Source of the DNA: Rhodospirillales bacterium
GTDB lineage: Bacteria > Pseudomonadota > Alphaproteobacteria > Acetobacterales > Acetobacteraceae
Assembly: GCA_025359905.1 (NCBI GenBank)
Contig: JANYDF010000090.1
Location: 1 to 64,000, forward strand
DNA length: 64,000 nt
Direction: 5' to 3'
Positions within the stretch are counted from its first letter, which is position 1. Each line of letters starts with the position of its first letter. The position numbers and the translations under genes were made by a program. Below are positions 24,766 to 32,565 of this stretch, in pieces. The notes beneath the pieces were generated by a model. The model worked only from the letters and a program-made list of their open reading frames with translations, did not search any database and had not been told where the DNA came from.

Positions 24766-25674
24766 CTAGCCCCTCGTGCGCCGCCCGGTGCGACGCCCGG
24801 CGCCCTCGCCTTGGTTGGCGTCCGGAGCCGGAACTTCGCGGTATTTGCGAATCCAGGCGCCGCAATTCGGATCGCAGCCCATCACCACGTCAGCACCCAG
24901 AATGGCCTGCATGTCTTCCGGGTGCAGCGGGTTCATGATGGCGCTGGTCATGCCCGCGCCGATCATCATCGGCAGGAACGCCGCATTCAGCCCGCGCCGG
25001 TTCGGCAGCCCGAAAGAGAAATTCGACGCGCCGCAGGAGGTGTTGACCTTCAACTCCTCGCGCAGGCGGCGCAGCAGATAGATCAGCCGGCGGCCGGCAT
25101 CGTTGATCGCTCCCACCGGCATCACCAGCGGATCGACCACCACATCCTCGCGCGGGATGCCATAATCGGCGGCGCGCTCGACGATCTTTTTCGCCACCGC
25201 GAAGCGCACGTCCGGATCTTCGGAGATGCCGGTTTCGTCGTTGGAGATGGCGATCACCGCAGCACCGTATTTCTTCACCAGCGGCAGCACCACTTCCAGC
25301 CGCTCCTCCTCGCCGGTGACGGAGTTCACCAGCGGCTTGCCGCGATACACCGCAAGGCCCGCTTCCAGCGCGGCGACAATCGAGCTGTCGATGGACAGCG
25401 GCACATCCACCGTGTCCTGCACCAGCTTGATGCACTCGGCGAGGATGCGCGGCTCATCGGCCAGCGGGATGCCGGCGTTCACATCGAGCATCTGCGCGCC
25501 AGCTTCCACCTGCGCCACCGCGTCGGCCACCACCCGGCTGTAGTCGCCAGCCGCCATGGCGGCCGCCAGCAGCTTGCGCCCGGTTGGGTTGATGCGCTCG
25601 CCGATCATGACGAAACGGCGTTCGAAGCCGATGATGACTTCGCGCTTGTGAGACGATAGTACGGTATCGGTCAT
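24766..25674 (-). CDS. Methyltetrahydrofolate:corrinoid protein methyltransferase
   Basis: A 302-residue pterin-binding TIM-barrel protein (DHPS/MetH-like family). The start MIGERINPTGR and AQMLDVNAGIPLADE, SIDSS, NSVTGEE and ISNDETG are family signatures. It would move the methyl group from the methylated corrinoid protein to THF, giving methyl-THF. It is the last gene of the minus-strand run mttB-like, corrinoid protein, metV, metF, this gene, which matches the set needed for methyl transfer from a quaternary amine to folate. The Arg/Gly-rich C-terminal tail (~20 residues) is unusual. Confidence 0.88.
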   Translation of the reverse strand: MTDTVLSSHKREVIIGFERRFVMIGERINPTGRKLLAAAMAAGDYSRVVADAVAQVEAGAQMLDVNAGIPLADEPRILAECIKLVQDTVDVPLSIDSSIVAALEAGLAVYRGKPLVNSVTGEEERLEVVLPLVKKYGAAVIAISNDETGISEDPDVRFAVAKKIVERAADYGIPREDVVVDPLVMPVGAINDAGRRLIYLLRRLREELKVNTSCGASNFSFGLPNRRGLNAAFLPMMIGAGMTSAIMNPLHPEDMQAILGADVVMGCDPNCGAWIRKYREVPAPDANQGEGAGRRTGRRTRG

Positions 25675-25695
25675 GGCCGTGTTCCTCGTAACTTT

Positions 25696-26727
25696 TTACA
25701 GAGCGCCCTGCGACTCAACAGCCTGTGTCGTCGCCACCAAATCGCGCCGCCATGGCGTGCGCCCACTCAGCACACCGCTCTGGCGGACAATTTCAGCGAT
25801 CGATTCTTCCTGCTTATAGGCCATCAGATGAATGCCGGAGACCCCCGGCATCGCCCGCAATTGCTGGATCAACTCCACGCAAATGCGTTTGCCCTCGGTC
25901 TTCTGGTTCTTAGCGCCCTCCATGCGGGCGATCACCTCGTCCGGGATATGCACGCCCGGCACGTTGGCGCGTATCCATTTCGCCGCTTTGGCCGAGGCGA
26001 GCGGGCCGACCCCGGCGAGAATGAAGCATTGTTTGTCCAGCCCCATGTCGCACGCCCGCGTCATGAAACGCTGCATCAGCGGAATATCGTAACAATACTG
26101 GGTTTGGATGAATTGCGCCCCGGCGGCAATTTTTTTCGCCAGCCGGATCGGCCGGAAATCGTACGGCAGCGCAAACGGATTTTCCGCCGCACCCACGAAC
26201 ACCTGCGGCGGGCCGGTGATCTTGCGGCCAGATAGGAATTTGCCTTCGTCGCGCATCATGCGGATGGTTTGCAGCAGTGCCGTGGAATCGAGGTCGAACA
26301 CCGGCTTGGCTTCCGGATGATCGCCCGCCTGCACCCCGTCGCCGGTCAGGCACAGAATATTCGCCACCCCCAGGGCCGCCGCCCCCAGCACATTGCCCTG
26401 AATGGCGATGCGGTTGTGGTCGCGGCAGGATATCTGCGTCACCGGCGAGTAGCCGAGCCGGATCAGCAGCGCCGAGACTGCAACGCTCGACATATGGCAG
26501 TTCGCCCCGCTGCCGTCAGTCGCGTTGATTGCGTCCACCCAGCCTTCGAACGGTTTCACCCGCAGTTCGATTTCGTCCGGGTCGGCCGAGTCGGGCGGGT
26601 TGATCTCGGCGGTGACGGCGAATTCGCCGCGCCGCAGCACCCGCTCCAGCCGCCCGCGTGAGACGTGGCCGGGCAGCGGCGGCAGCGGGGCCGAGGGAAC
26701 TGGGCCGACGTCGTCAGGATGCGGCAT
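25696..26727 (-). CDS. metF: Methylenetetrahydrofolate reductase
   Basis: A 343-residue MetF-family flavoprotein. FAVTAEINPPDSADPDE is at the N-terminus, then ISCRDHNRIAIQGNVLGAAALG, NILCLTGDG and AQFIQTQYCYD. In this operon it most likely works in the oxidative direction, taking methyl-THF made by the corrinoid system to methylene-THF. Its start overlaps the end of the MetV-like gene by 14 nt. The CxxC-type MetV partner next door suggests a two-subunit enzyme, as in acetogens. Confidence 0.88.
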   Translation of the reverse strand: MPHPDDVGPVPSAPLPPLPGHVSRGRLERVLRRGEFAVTAEINPPDSADPDEIELRVKPFEGWVDAINATDGSGANCHMSSVAVSALLIRLGYSPVTQISCRDHNRIAIQGNVLGAAALGVANILCLTGDGVQAGDHPEAKPVFDLDSTALLQTIRMMRDEGKFLSGRKITGPPQVFVGAAENPFALPYDFRPIRLAKKIAAGAQFIQTQYCYDIPLMQRFMTRACDMGLDKQCFILAGVGPLASAKAAKWIRANVPGVHIPDEVIARMEGAKNQKTEGKRICVELIQQLRAMPGVSGIHLMAYKQEESIAEIVRQSGVLSGRTPWRRDLVATTQAVESQGAL

Positions 26728-27217
26728 GGGCTTTAGCCGCCTGGAGCCACGTGGACTTGCCGGACTTGCGCTGGTCGATCGGCGGCAGCGCCTCGCCCAT
26801 TTTGGCGACCGATCCCATCAGTTCGGCGCCTTTGAAGGCTTGCACCCAAACGCACGGCATCGCCGGATGCACTTCGCAATTGCCATTGGCGCGCACCCCA
26901 CCGCAGGGGCCGTTGCGCAGGCCCTTCGGGCAATTCATCGGGCAGGACAGCCCGGTGGAGGACAGCACGCATTGCCCGCACATGCGGCAGTCGAACAGCT
27001 TGGCTTTCACCGCGCGTTCCAGTGTGGCCATCGGCTTTTCCATCTGGTCGTAGCCGATCCAGCGGAAAATCGGGTCAAGCTTGCCGAGAAATCGCTCGAA
27101 CTTGCGGTAGAACGACGCCAGTCCGGCGGCGTGGCTCACGCTCCACAGCCGTAGGGAGCCGGGCGGCAGCGGGGCGCGGGCGACACCGGTATGGGCGAAC
27201 GCGTCCTGCGGGCGCAT
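26714..27217 (-). CDS. MetV-like methylene-THF reductase-associated iron-sulfur protein
   Basis: A 167-residue protein with a dense cysteine region: CRMCGQCVLSSTGLSCPMNC followed by NGPCGG and NCEV (~residues 80-125). This is the MTHFR C-terminal/MetV domain, thought to bind iron-sulfur or zinc and to support MetF. AAGGAG precedes the ATG at 27217; a longer reading into the corrinoid gene is unnecessary. Coupled to metF by overlap. Confidence 0.82.
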   Translation of the reverse strand: MRPQDAFAHTGVARAPLPPGSLRLWSVSHAAGLASFYRKFERFLGKLDPIFRWIGYDQMEKPMATLERAVKAKLFDCRMCGQCVLSSTGLSCPMNCPKGLRNGPCGGVRANGNCEVHPAMPCVWVQAFKGAELMGSVAKMGEALPPIDQRKSGKSTWLQAAKAHAAS

Positions 27218-27236
27218 CGGGCGGCTCCTTCGAAAT

Positions 27237-27938
27237 CTAGTGGCTGGCGAGCGCCGAACCCTGCTTGCGGGCCATATATTTCTTGGCCGTTTCCACCGCC
27301 ACGGCGGCATCACGGCAATAGGCGTCGGCCCCGATGGCGTCGGCAAACGCTTCGTTCAGCGGCGCGCCGCCGACCAGGACGATATAGTCGTTGCGCATGC
27401 CTTTTTCCTTCAGCGTGTCGATCACCACCTTCATGTACGGCATGGTGGTGGTCAGCAGCGCCGACATGCCCAGAATGTCAGGCTGATGTTCCTCGATGGC
27501 GGCGAGGTACTTTTCCACGCCGTTATTGATGCCCAGATCGATCACCTCGAATCCGGCGCCTTCCATCATCATCGACACCAGGTTCTTGCCGATGTCGTGA
27601 ATGTCGCCCTTGACGGTGCCGATCACCATCTTGCCGACCTTCGGCGCGCCGGTTTCGGCCAGCAGCGGGCGCAGGATGAACATGCCGGCCTTCATCGCGT
27701 TGGCCGACAGCAGCACTTCCGGCACGAACAGGATGCCGTCGCGGAAATCGATGCCGACGATCCGCATGCCCTCAACCAGCGCCTGGGTCAGAATGTCATA
27801 CGGCGTCCAGCCGCGGCCGAGCAGGATGTTGACGGCCTGGGTGATCTCGTCCTTCAGGCCGTCGTACAGGTCATCATGCATCTGGCCGACGAGGTCTTCG
27901 TCGCTCAGGGCGTTCAGATCGAGTTCTTCGTCGGCCAT
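27237..27938 (-). CDS. Corrinoid (B12-binding) methyl-carrier protein, MtgC/MttC-like
   Basis: A 233-residue protein. The N-terminal cap domain (residues ~1-95) is helical. The C-terminal Rossmann domain has the cobalamin-binding DIHDIGKN motif (His is the lower cobalt ligand, ~residue 116), GMSALLTTTM and VLVGGAPL. It carries the methyl group between the substrate methyltransferase encoded directly upstream and the methyl-THF-forming enzyme downstream. The gap to the methyltransferase gene is 111 bp, the largest in this operon. Confidence 0.92.
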   Translation of the reverse strand: MADEELDLNALSDEDLVGQMHDDLYDGLKDEITQAVNILLGRGWTPYDILTQALVEGMRIVGIDFRDGILFVPEVLLSANAMKAGMFILRPLLAETGAPKVGKMVIGTVKGDIHDIGKNLVSMMMEGAGFEVIDLGINNGVEKYLAAIEEHQPDILGMSALLTTTMPYMKVVIDTLKEKGMRNDYIVLVGGAPLNEAFADAIGADAYCRDAAVAVETAKKYMARKQGSALASH

Positions 27939-28049
27939 GTCAGTCTCCGCATCGGTCGGTCAGGGATCGTTGAGACAGGGGTTACTCCAGCGCCCGTCAG
28001 GTCGCCACCCCTCCCCAGGCTCCTCCCGGGACCGGAGGGGGGCAGACAG

Positions 28050-29612
28050 CTAAATATTCGAATCGGGGAAGCTGGCTTTGCGCTGGGCCACATAGTCGCG
28101 CAGTGCCTCGTCGACGCCGGGGTCGATCGCCGGGGCCTCGTAGTCGTGCAGCAATTTCTTCCATAGCGCATTGGCGCGCTGGGCCATGTCGAGTTGCCCC
28201 TCGGCAAGCCATTGCTCATAGCTGTTGTTGTCGGCGAGCGCCGAAGGGAAGAAAGCGGTTTCAAAGTTCGCCTGGGTGTGCGCGCAGCCGAGGAAGTGCT
28301 TGCCGGGTCCGACCTCACGAATGGCGTCCATCGCCTGGCCGCTTTCGCTGAGATCGACGCCGCCGAGCATGGTCTGGAACATGCCAGCCTGATCGACGTC
28401 CATCACAAATTTCTCATAGCCCATTGCCAAACCGCCTTCGAGCCAGCCAGCGGTGTGCAGCACGAAGTTGGTGCCGGCCAGCACGGCGGGCAGCATGGTG
28501 CCAGCACTTTCGAACGCCGCCTGCGCGTCCGGCACCTTGGAAGCGCACAGCCCGCCGCCGGAGCGGAACGGCACGCCGAGGCGCCGCGCGAGCGCGGCCA
28601 TGGTGTACAGCACCAGCGCCGGTTCCGGGGTGCCGAAGGTTGGCGCACCGGACTTCATCGACATCGACGACGCAAAACTGCCGAAAATCACCGGCGCGCC
28701 GGGGTTGACCAACTGCACGAACGCCATGCCGGACAGCGCCTCGGCCAGCGTCTGCGTGGCGGTGCCCGCGACCGTGACCGGCGACATCGCGCCGGCCAGG
28801 ATGAACGGCGTCATCAGGCAGGCCTGGTTGGCGCGGGCGTATTCCTTGGCCGCGCCCAGCATCGTGGAATCCCAGGTCAACGGCGAATTGGCGTTGATCA
28901 GGCTGGTCACCACGGTTTTCGGCCGCCCGGTGGCCTCATCCATCCACGCATCGCCGAATAGGATTTTGGACATATTCACCGTGTCGGCGGCGCGTTCCGG
29001 CTGGGTCACGCTGCCCATGTACGGCTTGTCGCTGTAACGCATATGCGCGTACACCATGTCGAAGTGCCGCTTGTTCACCGGCAGATCGACCGGCTCGCAC
29101 ACGGTGCCGCCGGAATGATGCAAATACGGCGTGCTGTACGCAAGTTTCACGAAGTTCTGGAAATCCTCGATGGTGCCATAACGGCGGCCGCGCTCGATGT
29201 CGTGCACGAACGGCGAGCCGTACGCGGGGGCGAACACGGTGTTCTTGCCGCCGATCACCACGCTGCGCGCCGGATTGCGGGCGTGCTGCACGTATTCGCG
29301 CGGAGCGGTCGCCTGCACGATGCTGCGGCACAGGCCGCGCGGAAAATGCACCCGCTCGCCGCGCACATCGGCCCCGGCGTTGCGCCAAATCTCCAGCGCT
29401 TCCTCGTCGCCCTTGAAGTCGATGCCGGTTTCTTCCAGCACCGTGTCGGCGTTCCACTCGATCAGCGCCAAACCTTCTTCGGACACCACTTCGAAGAACG
29501 GAATCTTGCGGGTGATGAACGCCACCGTCGAGACCGCCGGGGCCATGCGGGCGGCGCGCTTGGCGGCGCGTCCGGCGCCGCTGCGGCGGCCTTGGGTTTC
29601 GGTCTCAGACAT
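28050..29612 (-). CDS. MttB-family (non-pyrrolysine) corrinoid methyltransferase, probable betaine-type substrate
   Basis: A 520-residue trimethylamine-methyltransferase superfamily protein with no in-frame amber codon, so it belongs to the pyrrolysine-free branch that includes the glycine betaine methyltransferase MtgB. Blocks include GGKNTVFAPAYGSPFVHD, LHHSGGTVCEP, SKILFGDAWMDEATGRPKTV, FGSFASSMSMKSGAP and HTAGWLEGGLAMGYEKFV. It should transfer a methyl from a quaternary amine to the adjacent corrinoid protein. Nearby choline transport, choline dehydrogenase and sarcosine oxidase genes make glycine betaine or dimethylglycine the best guess. GGGAGGA precedes the ATG; the start overlaps the regulator gene by 8 nt. 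The basic Ala/Arg-rich N-terminus is not conserved. Confidence 0.85.
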   Translation of the reverse strand: MSETETQGRRSGAGRAAKRAARMAPAVSTVAFITRKIPFFEVVSEEGLALIEWNADTVLEETGIDFKGDEEALEIWRNAGADVRGERVHFPRGLCRSIVQATAPREYVQHARNPARSVVIGGKNTVFAPAYGSPFVHDIERGRRYGTIEDFQNFVKLAYSTPYLHHSGGTVCEPVDLPVNKRHFDMVYAHMRYSDKPYMGSVTQPERAADTVNMSKILFGDAWMDEATGRPKTVVTSLINANSPLTWDSTMLGAAKEYARANQACLMTPFILAGAMSPVTVAGTATQTLAEALSGMAFVQLVNPGAPVIFGSFASSMSMKSGAPTFGTPEPALVLYTMAALARRLGVPFRSGGGLCASKVPDAQAAFESAGTMLPAVLAGTNFVLHTAGWLEGGLAMGYEKFVMDVDQAGMFQTMLGGVDLSESGQAMDAIREVGPGKHFLGCAHTQANFETAFFPSALADNNSYEQWLAEGQLDMAQRANALWKKLLHDYEAPAIDPGVDEALRDYVAQRKASFPDSNI

Positions 29613-30666
29613 GGTGGTCCTCCCTGTGAGCGGCCGCGAGCGCCGGGGTGCTGCGGGGCTGCGGCGTGCGCTCGCTGCGCGGGGCGTGGCCGAAGCGGGT
29701 GCGGTAAGCGGTGCTGAAATGCGATGCCGAGGTGAACCCGCAGGCAATGCCCACGTCGGTCACCGGCATGGCGGTCTGCCGCAGCAGCGCGCGTGCCCGG
29801 TCCAGCCGGGCGGCGGCGGCGAAGGCGGCGGGCGAGATGCCGAGATGGCGGCGGAACAGCCGCTCCAACTGGCGGGTTGAGATGTTCACCGACTTCGCCA
29901 CGTCCTCGGTCGATAGCGGCGCTTCGATGGAATCCTCGATCAGCCGCACCGCATCACTCACCGGGCGGGGGGCGGCGCGGTTGCTGGCCGAGGCCTGCTT
30001 CGGCTGGCGCTCGTCGGCGGCGCGATTGCGCTCCATCAAGAACTGCGCGGAAACCTGCGAGGCGACCCGCACGCCGAGCCGCGCGCGCACGATGGCCATC
30101 ATCAAATCCAGCGGCGCGATGCCGCCGGTGCAGGTGATGCGGTCGCGGTCGATGCAATACATGTCCTCGACGAAATCCACGTCGGGGAATTCCTCGCGGA
30201 TCGCCGACAGGTTTTCCCAGTGGATCGCGCAGCGGTAGCCGTGCAGCAGCCGGGCTTCGGCCAGCGCGAACGTGCCGGTGCAAAGTGCGCCGAGCGCCAC
30301 GCCGTCGCGCGCCAGTTTACGCAAAGCGGCGGCCACGTTGCGGTCCACCGCGTTGCGCACGTCCACCCCGCCGACCACGAACACCACGTCGAACCGGTCG
30401 GCCGCCGACAGCATGGCGCACGGCGTCAGCATCAGGCCGTTGCTGGCCGCCGCCGGATGGCCGTCCAGCGTCACGGTCTGCCAGGAATACACCGCCGTTC
30501 CCGCCACCCGATTGGCCATGCGCAACGCCTCGATGGCGTTGGCGCAGGCGATCATCGAGTAGCTGGGCAGGGTGAGGAAGCCGAAGCGGCTGAGGCTTTC
30601 GAGGCGCACGGACATGGCGGCACGGGCCGATGAATTGTGGGGCAGTGAAAACAGCCTGCGCTGCAC
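29605..30666 (-). CDS. GlxA/GbdR-type AraC-family transcriptional regulator
   Basis: A 353-residue regulator. The N-terminal DJ-1/glutamine-amidotransferase-like domain covers residues ~25-190 (FGFLTLPSYSMIACANAIEAL, GALCTGTFALAEA). The C-terminal double HTH of AraC type covers ~230-330 (STEDVAKSVNISTRQLERLF and ACGFTSASHFSTAYRTRFG). GbdR, which controls betaine and sarcosine breakdown in Pseudomonas, has this architecture. The gene overlaps the methyltransferase gene, so it is probably in the operon it controls. The GTG at 30666 follows a GAAGG; ATG 30615 (17 residues shorter) is an alternative without a clear ribosome-binding site. Confidence 0.85.
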   Translation of the reverse strand: MQRRLFSLPHNSSARAAMSVRLESLSRFGFLTLPSYSMIACANAIEALRMANRVAGTAVYSWQTVTLDGHPAAASNGLMLTPCAMLSAADRFDVVFVVGGVDVRNAVDRNVAAALRKLARDGVALGALCTGTFALAEARLLHGYRCAIHWENLSAIREEFPDVDFVEDMYCIDRDRITCTGGIAPLDLMMAIVRARLGVRVASQVSAQFLMERNRAADERQPKQASASNRAAPRPVSDAVRLIEDSIEAPLSTEDVAKSVNISTRQLERLFRRHLGISPAAFAAAARLDRARALLRQTAMPVTDVGIACGFTSASHFSTAYRTRFGHAPRSERTPQPRSTPALAAAHREDHHV

Positions 30667-30707
30667 CGGACGCCTTCGCTTATGGATTCACGCCATATTA
30701 TTCAAAA

Positions 30708-30731
30708 TATGCGCCAGATTATGCGGCGATA
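30708..30731. promoter_or_regulatory. Tandem 12-bp direct repeat in the glxA-traB intergenic region
   Basis: TATGCGCCAGAT (30708-30719) is followed directly by TATGCGGCGATA (30720-30731), and then by TGTCGCATG. Direct repeats spaced by about one helical turn are typical AraC-family binding arrangements. The repeat lies 42 bp upstream of the regulator start in the gap between divergent genes. The assignment is speculative. Confidence 0.35.
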
Positions 30732-30821
30732 TGTCGCATGTTGGCAATCCGCCGAGGTCGCGCTGGGCGGCGCAGTGTGGGAGAGTGATCGGCTACCTGC
30801 GCCATTCCCGGAGGACTCGCT

Positions 30822-31703
30822 TTGTTGCTGCGCCGTCGCTGTTTCGCGTTGTTCGCCTGCGTGCTGGCCGCTCTGGCCGCCAGCCCCGCCGCCTGGGCCG
30901 ATCCGGCGCTTTGGGTCGCACGCAGCGCCTCGGCAACAGTGTATTTGTTCGGCACAATCCATGTGTTGCCGCCAGGGACCGGATGGGAGACTCCCAAGGT
31001 CCGCCGCGCCTTCGATTCCGCCGGCGAATTGTTGTTGGAAGTGCCGGATGCCGACAACGCCGAGTCGCAAATGACCCTCATCCAGCGCTACGGCCTCGAC
31101 CCCGAGCATCCGCTGTCCTCCAAACTGCCGCAGGACGATCTTGCCCGGCTTGATGCCGCCTTGCATTTGATCGGCCAGGATGGCGGCGCTGCTTCCGCCG
31201 AGCCGTTGCGGCCGTGGCTGGTGGGCATGATGCTGTCGCTGGCGCCGATCCGTGCCGCTGGGCTCGACCCATCCAGCGGGGTTGACTTGGTACTGAAAGC
31301 CCAGGCGGCGCAGGCGGGCAAGCCGGTGCGCGGGCTGGAAACCAGCGAGCAGCAGATCCGCATGTTTGCCAGCATGCCGCCAAAGGACGAGGTGGAGTTT
31401 CTGCAATCGGCCATCGATGACGCCACCACCGGTGCCGCCAAACTGCGCGCCTTGATGACGGCGTGGCAGAACGGCGACGCCGAGACGCTGGGCAAGCTGG
31501 CCGCCGACAAGGACGCCAAGGGTGCGGACGCCCAGTACAAAATGCTGTTCATCGACCGCAATATCGCCTGGGCCAAGCAATTGGCGGCGCGGTTGCGGGA
31601 GCGCGGCGTGATCTTCGTCGCGGTCGGCGCGGGGCATCTGGCCGGGCCGGACAGCGTGCAGGTGCAGTTGGCCAAGCTCGGGGTGGCGGTGACGCGGGAG
31701 TAG
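30822..31703 (+). CDS. TraB/GumN family protein
   Basis: A 293-residue exported protein. A signal peptide ends ~residue 27 (PAAWADPALW). The family block TVYLFGTIHVLPPG (~residues 38-51) carries the GTIH histidine, and a later EVPD supplies an acidic residue. The C-terminal part has VAVGAGHLAGPDSV. TraB/GumN proteins share a presumed metal-dependent hydrolase fold, but substrates are generally unknown. It starts at a TTG behind GGAGG. Divergent from the GlxA-type regulator; no functional link is evident. Confidence 0.8.
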   Translation: MLLRRRCFALFACVLAALAASPAAWADPALWVARSASATVYLFGTIHVLPPGTGWETPKVRRAFDSAGELLLEVPDADNAESQMTLIQRYGLDPEHPLSSKLPQDDLARLDAALHLIGQDGGAASAEPLRPWLVGMMLSLAPIRAAGLDPSSGVDLVLKAQAAQAGKPVRGLETSEQQIRMFASMPPKDEVEFLQSAIDDATTGAAKLRALMTAWQNGDAETLGKLAADKDAKGADAQYKMLFIDRNIAWAKQLAARLRERGVIFVAVGAGHLAGPDSVQVQLAKLGVAVTRE

Positions 31704-31768
31704 CCGGCTGGTTGCGCATCGACAATGCGCATTATTCCAAGGGCTTGATCGGCTCTCGGAGGGTCTCA

Positions 31769-32032
31769 ATGGCCACGCTCTACGATTCCGGGGCGCACCG
31801 CCGCGCAGTCAATCTGAGCCTGAATGCTGATCTTATCGCCAAGGCCCGCGCGGAACAGCTCAATCTGTCCGCCATCGCCGAAGAAGCCATCTGCCGGGCG
31901 CTAGGACTTGCGGCCAAACGCCGGTTCGAGGCCGAGATCGCCCGCAGCGTGACCGAGTACGAGGAATATTTGGCCGCATACGGCAGTTTTGCCGATGCCG
32001 TTCTAGCCATGGAAGCCGGTGGCGATTCGTAG
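31769..32032 (+). CDS. ccdA: CcdA-like antitoxin
   Basis: An 87-residue protein with the CcdA layout: an N-terminal ribbon-helix-helix DNA-binding part (RRAVNLSLNADLIAKARAEQ), then a charged C-terminal toxin-binding arm (RRFEAEIARSVTEYEEYLAAYG). CcdA neutralises the gyrase poison CcdB and represses the operon. GGAGGG precedes the ATG. The toxin gene follows with a 14-nt overlap but is broken by a repeat, so this antitoxin appears to be an orphan. Confidence 0.8.
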   Translation: MATLYDSGAHRRAVNLSLNADLIAKARAEQLNLSAIAEEAICRALGLAAKRRFEAEIARSVTEYEEYLAAYGSFADAVLAMEAGGDS

Positions 32033-32449
32033 GTCGGCCGGCGCGCCGCAATGGCTGCACGTTTGCCGGCACCGGGTGCGGGCGCTCAACGTGCCATATG
32101 TATTGATCCTGCAACACCATATTGTCGCGAGATCTTCGCAAATTGTGGCACCAATCCTCCTGGCGGGCACTGATACCAAATCTCTTGGGCGAGAACCCAT
32201 GATCCATTCAATCGTCATCGCCGGGCTTGACCCGGCGATCCATGCCAACGCTCGGTGTTAGACGCGAGATGCTCTGTGCGGCGCCATGGATTGCCGGGTC
32301 AGGCCCGGCAACGACAATGAGTTTTGGTCAGCGAGATTTAATACGAGTCAGCGACCTTGCTTGCTCCGCGCGTCACCATTCGTGCGCTGAGCTATCGCGC
32401 GATGTTGCTGAACATGGTTGCCGTGCCGGTCGCGCTGCCGTTGACGTGA
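32019..32449 (+). pseudogene. ccdB-like toxin gene interrupted by a palindromic element
   Basis: The 5' part starts at GTG 32019, overlapping ccdA. It encodes HVCRHRVRALNVPYVLILQH and VAPILL, the N-terminal half of a CcdB-like toxin, up to about 32171. It then runs into the palindromic repeat and reads junk ending AGLDPAIHA. The 3' part resumes about 32348 in a different frame, encoding APRVTIRALSYRAMLLNMVA and VPVALPLT with a stop at 32447-32449. This resembles the CcdB C-terminal region. The two parts together are about as long as an intact CcdB (~100 residues). The toxin should be non-functional. The match is by eye from conserved family spacing. Confidence 0.6.
32172..32347. repeat. Palindromic intergenic element (AGLDPAIHA type)
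   Basis: The element has an outer imperfect inverted repeat: GATACCAAATCTC at the left end and GAGATTTAATACGAG at the right. An inner pair of 31-nt arms lies at 32214-32244 and 32285-32315, with GCCGGG/CCCGGC clusters and only a few mismatches. The transcript would fold into a long hairpin. Short palindromic repeats whose translation reads AGLDPAIHA are common between genes in alphaproteobacteria. Here the element sits inside a ccdB-like gene. The exact insertion boundaries are inferred. Confidence 0.75.
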
Positions 32450-32565
32450 GCTATCGGCCCGCTGGATCGTCCGAATGATATAATTGCGGGATTAACCCGC
32501 TCTTAGCCTGCTTCTGCGAGGCTTCACTGCCCGGCCGTGTTCGGGGATCGCCCAGTGGAGGACCC

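Noticed and set aside
28050-29612. Pyrrolysine-dependent trimethylamine methyltransferase
   Set aside because: There is no in-frame amber codon anywhere in the gene, and no pyl genes are visible.
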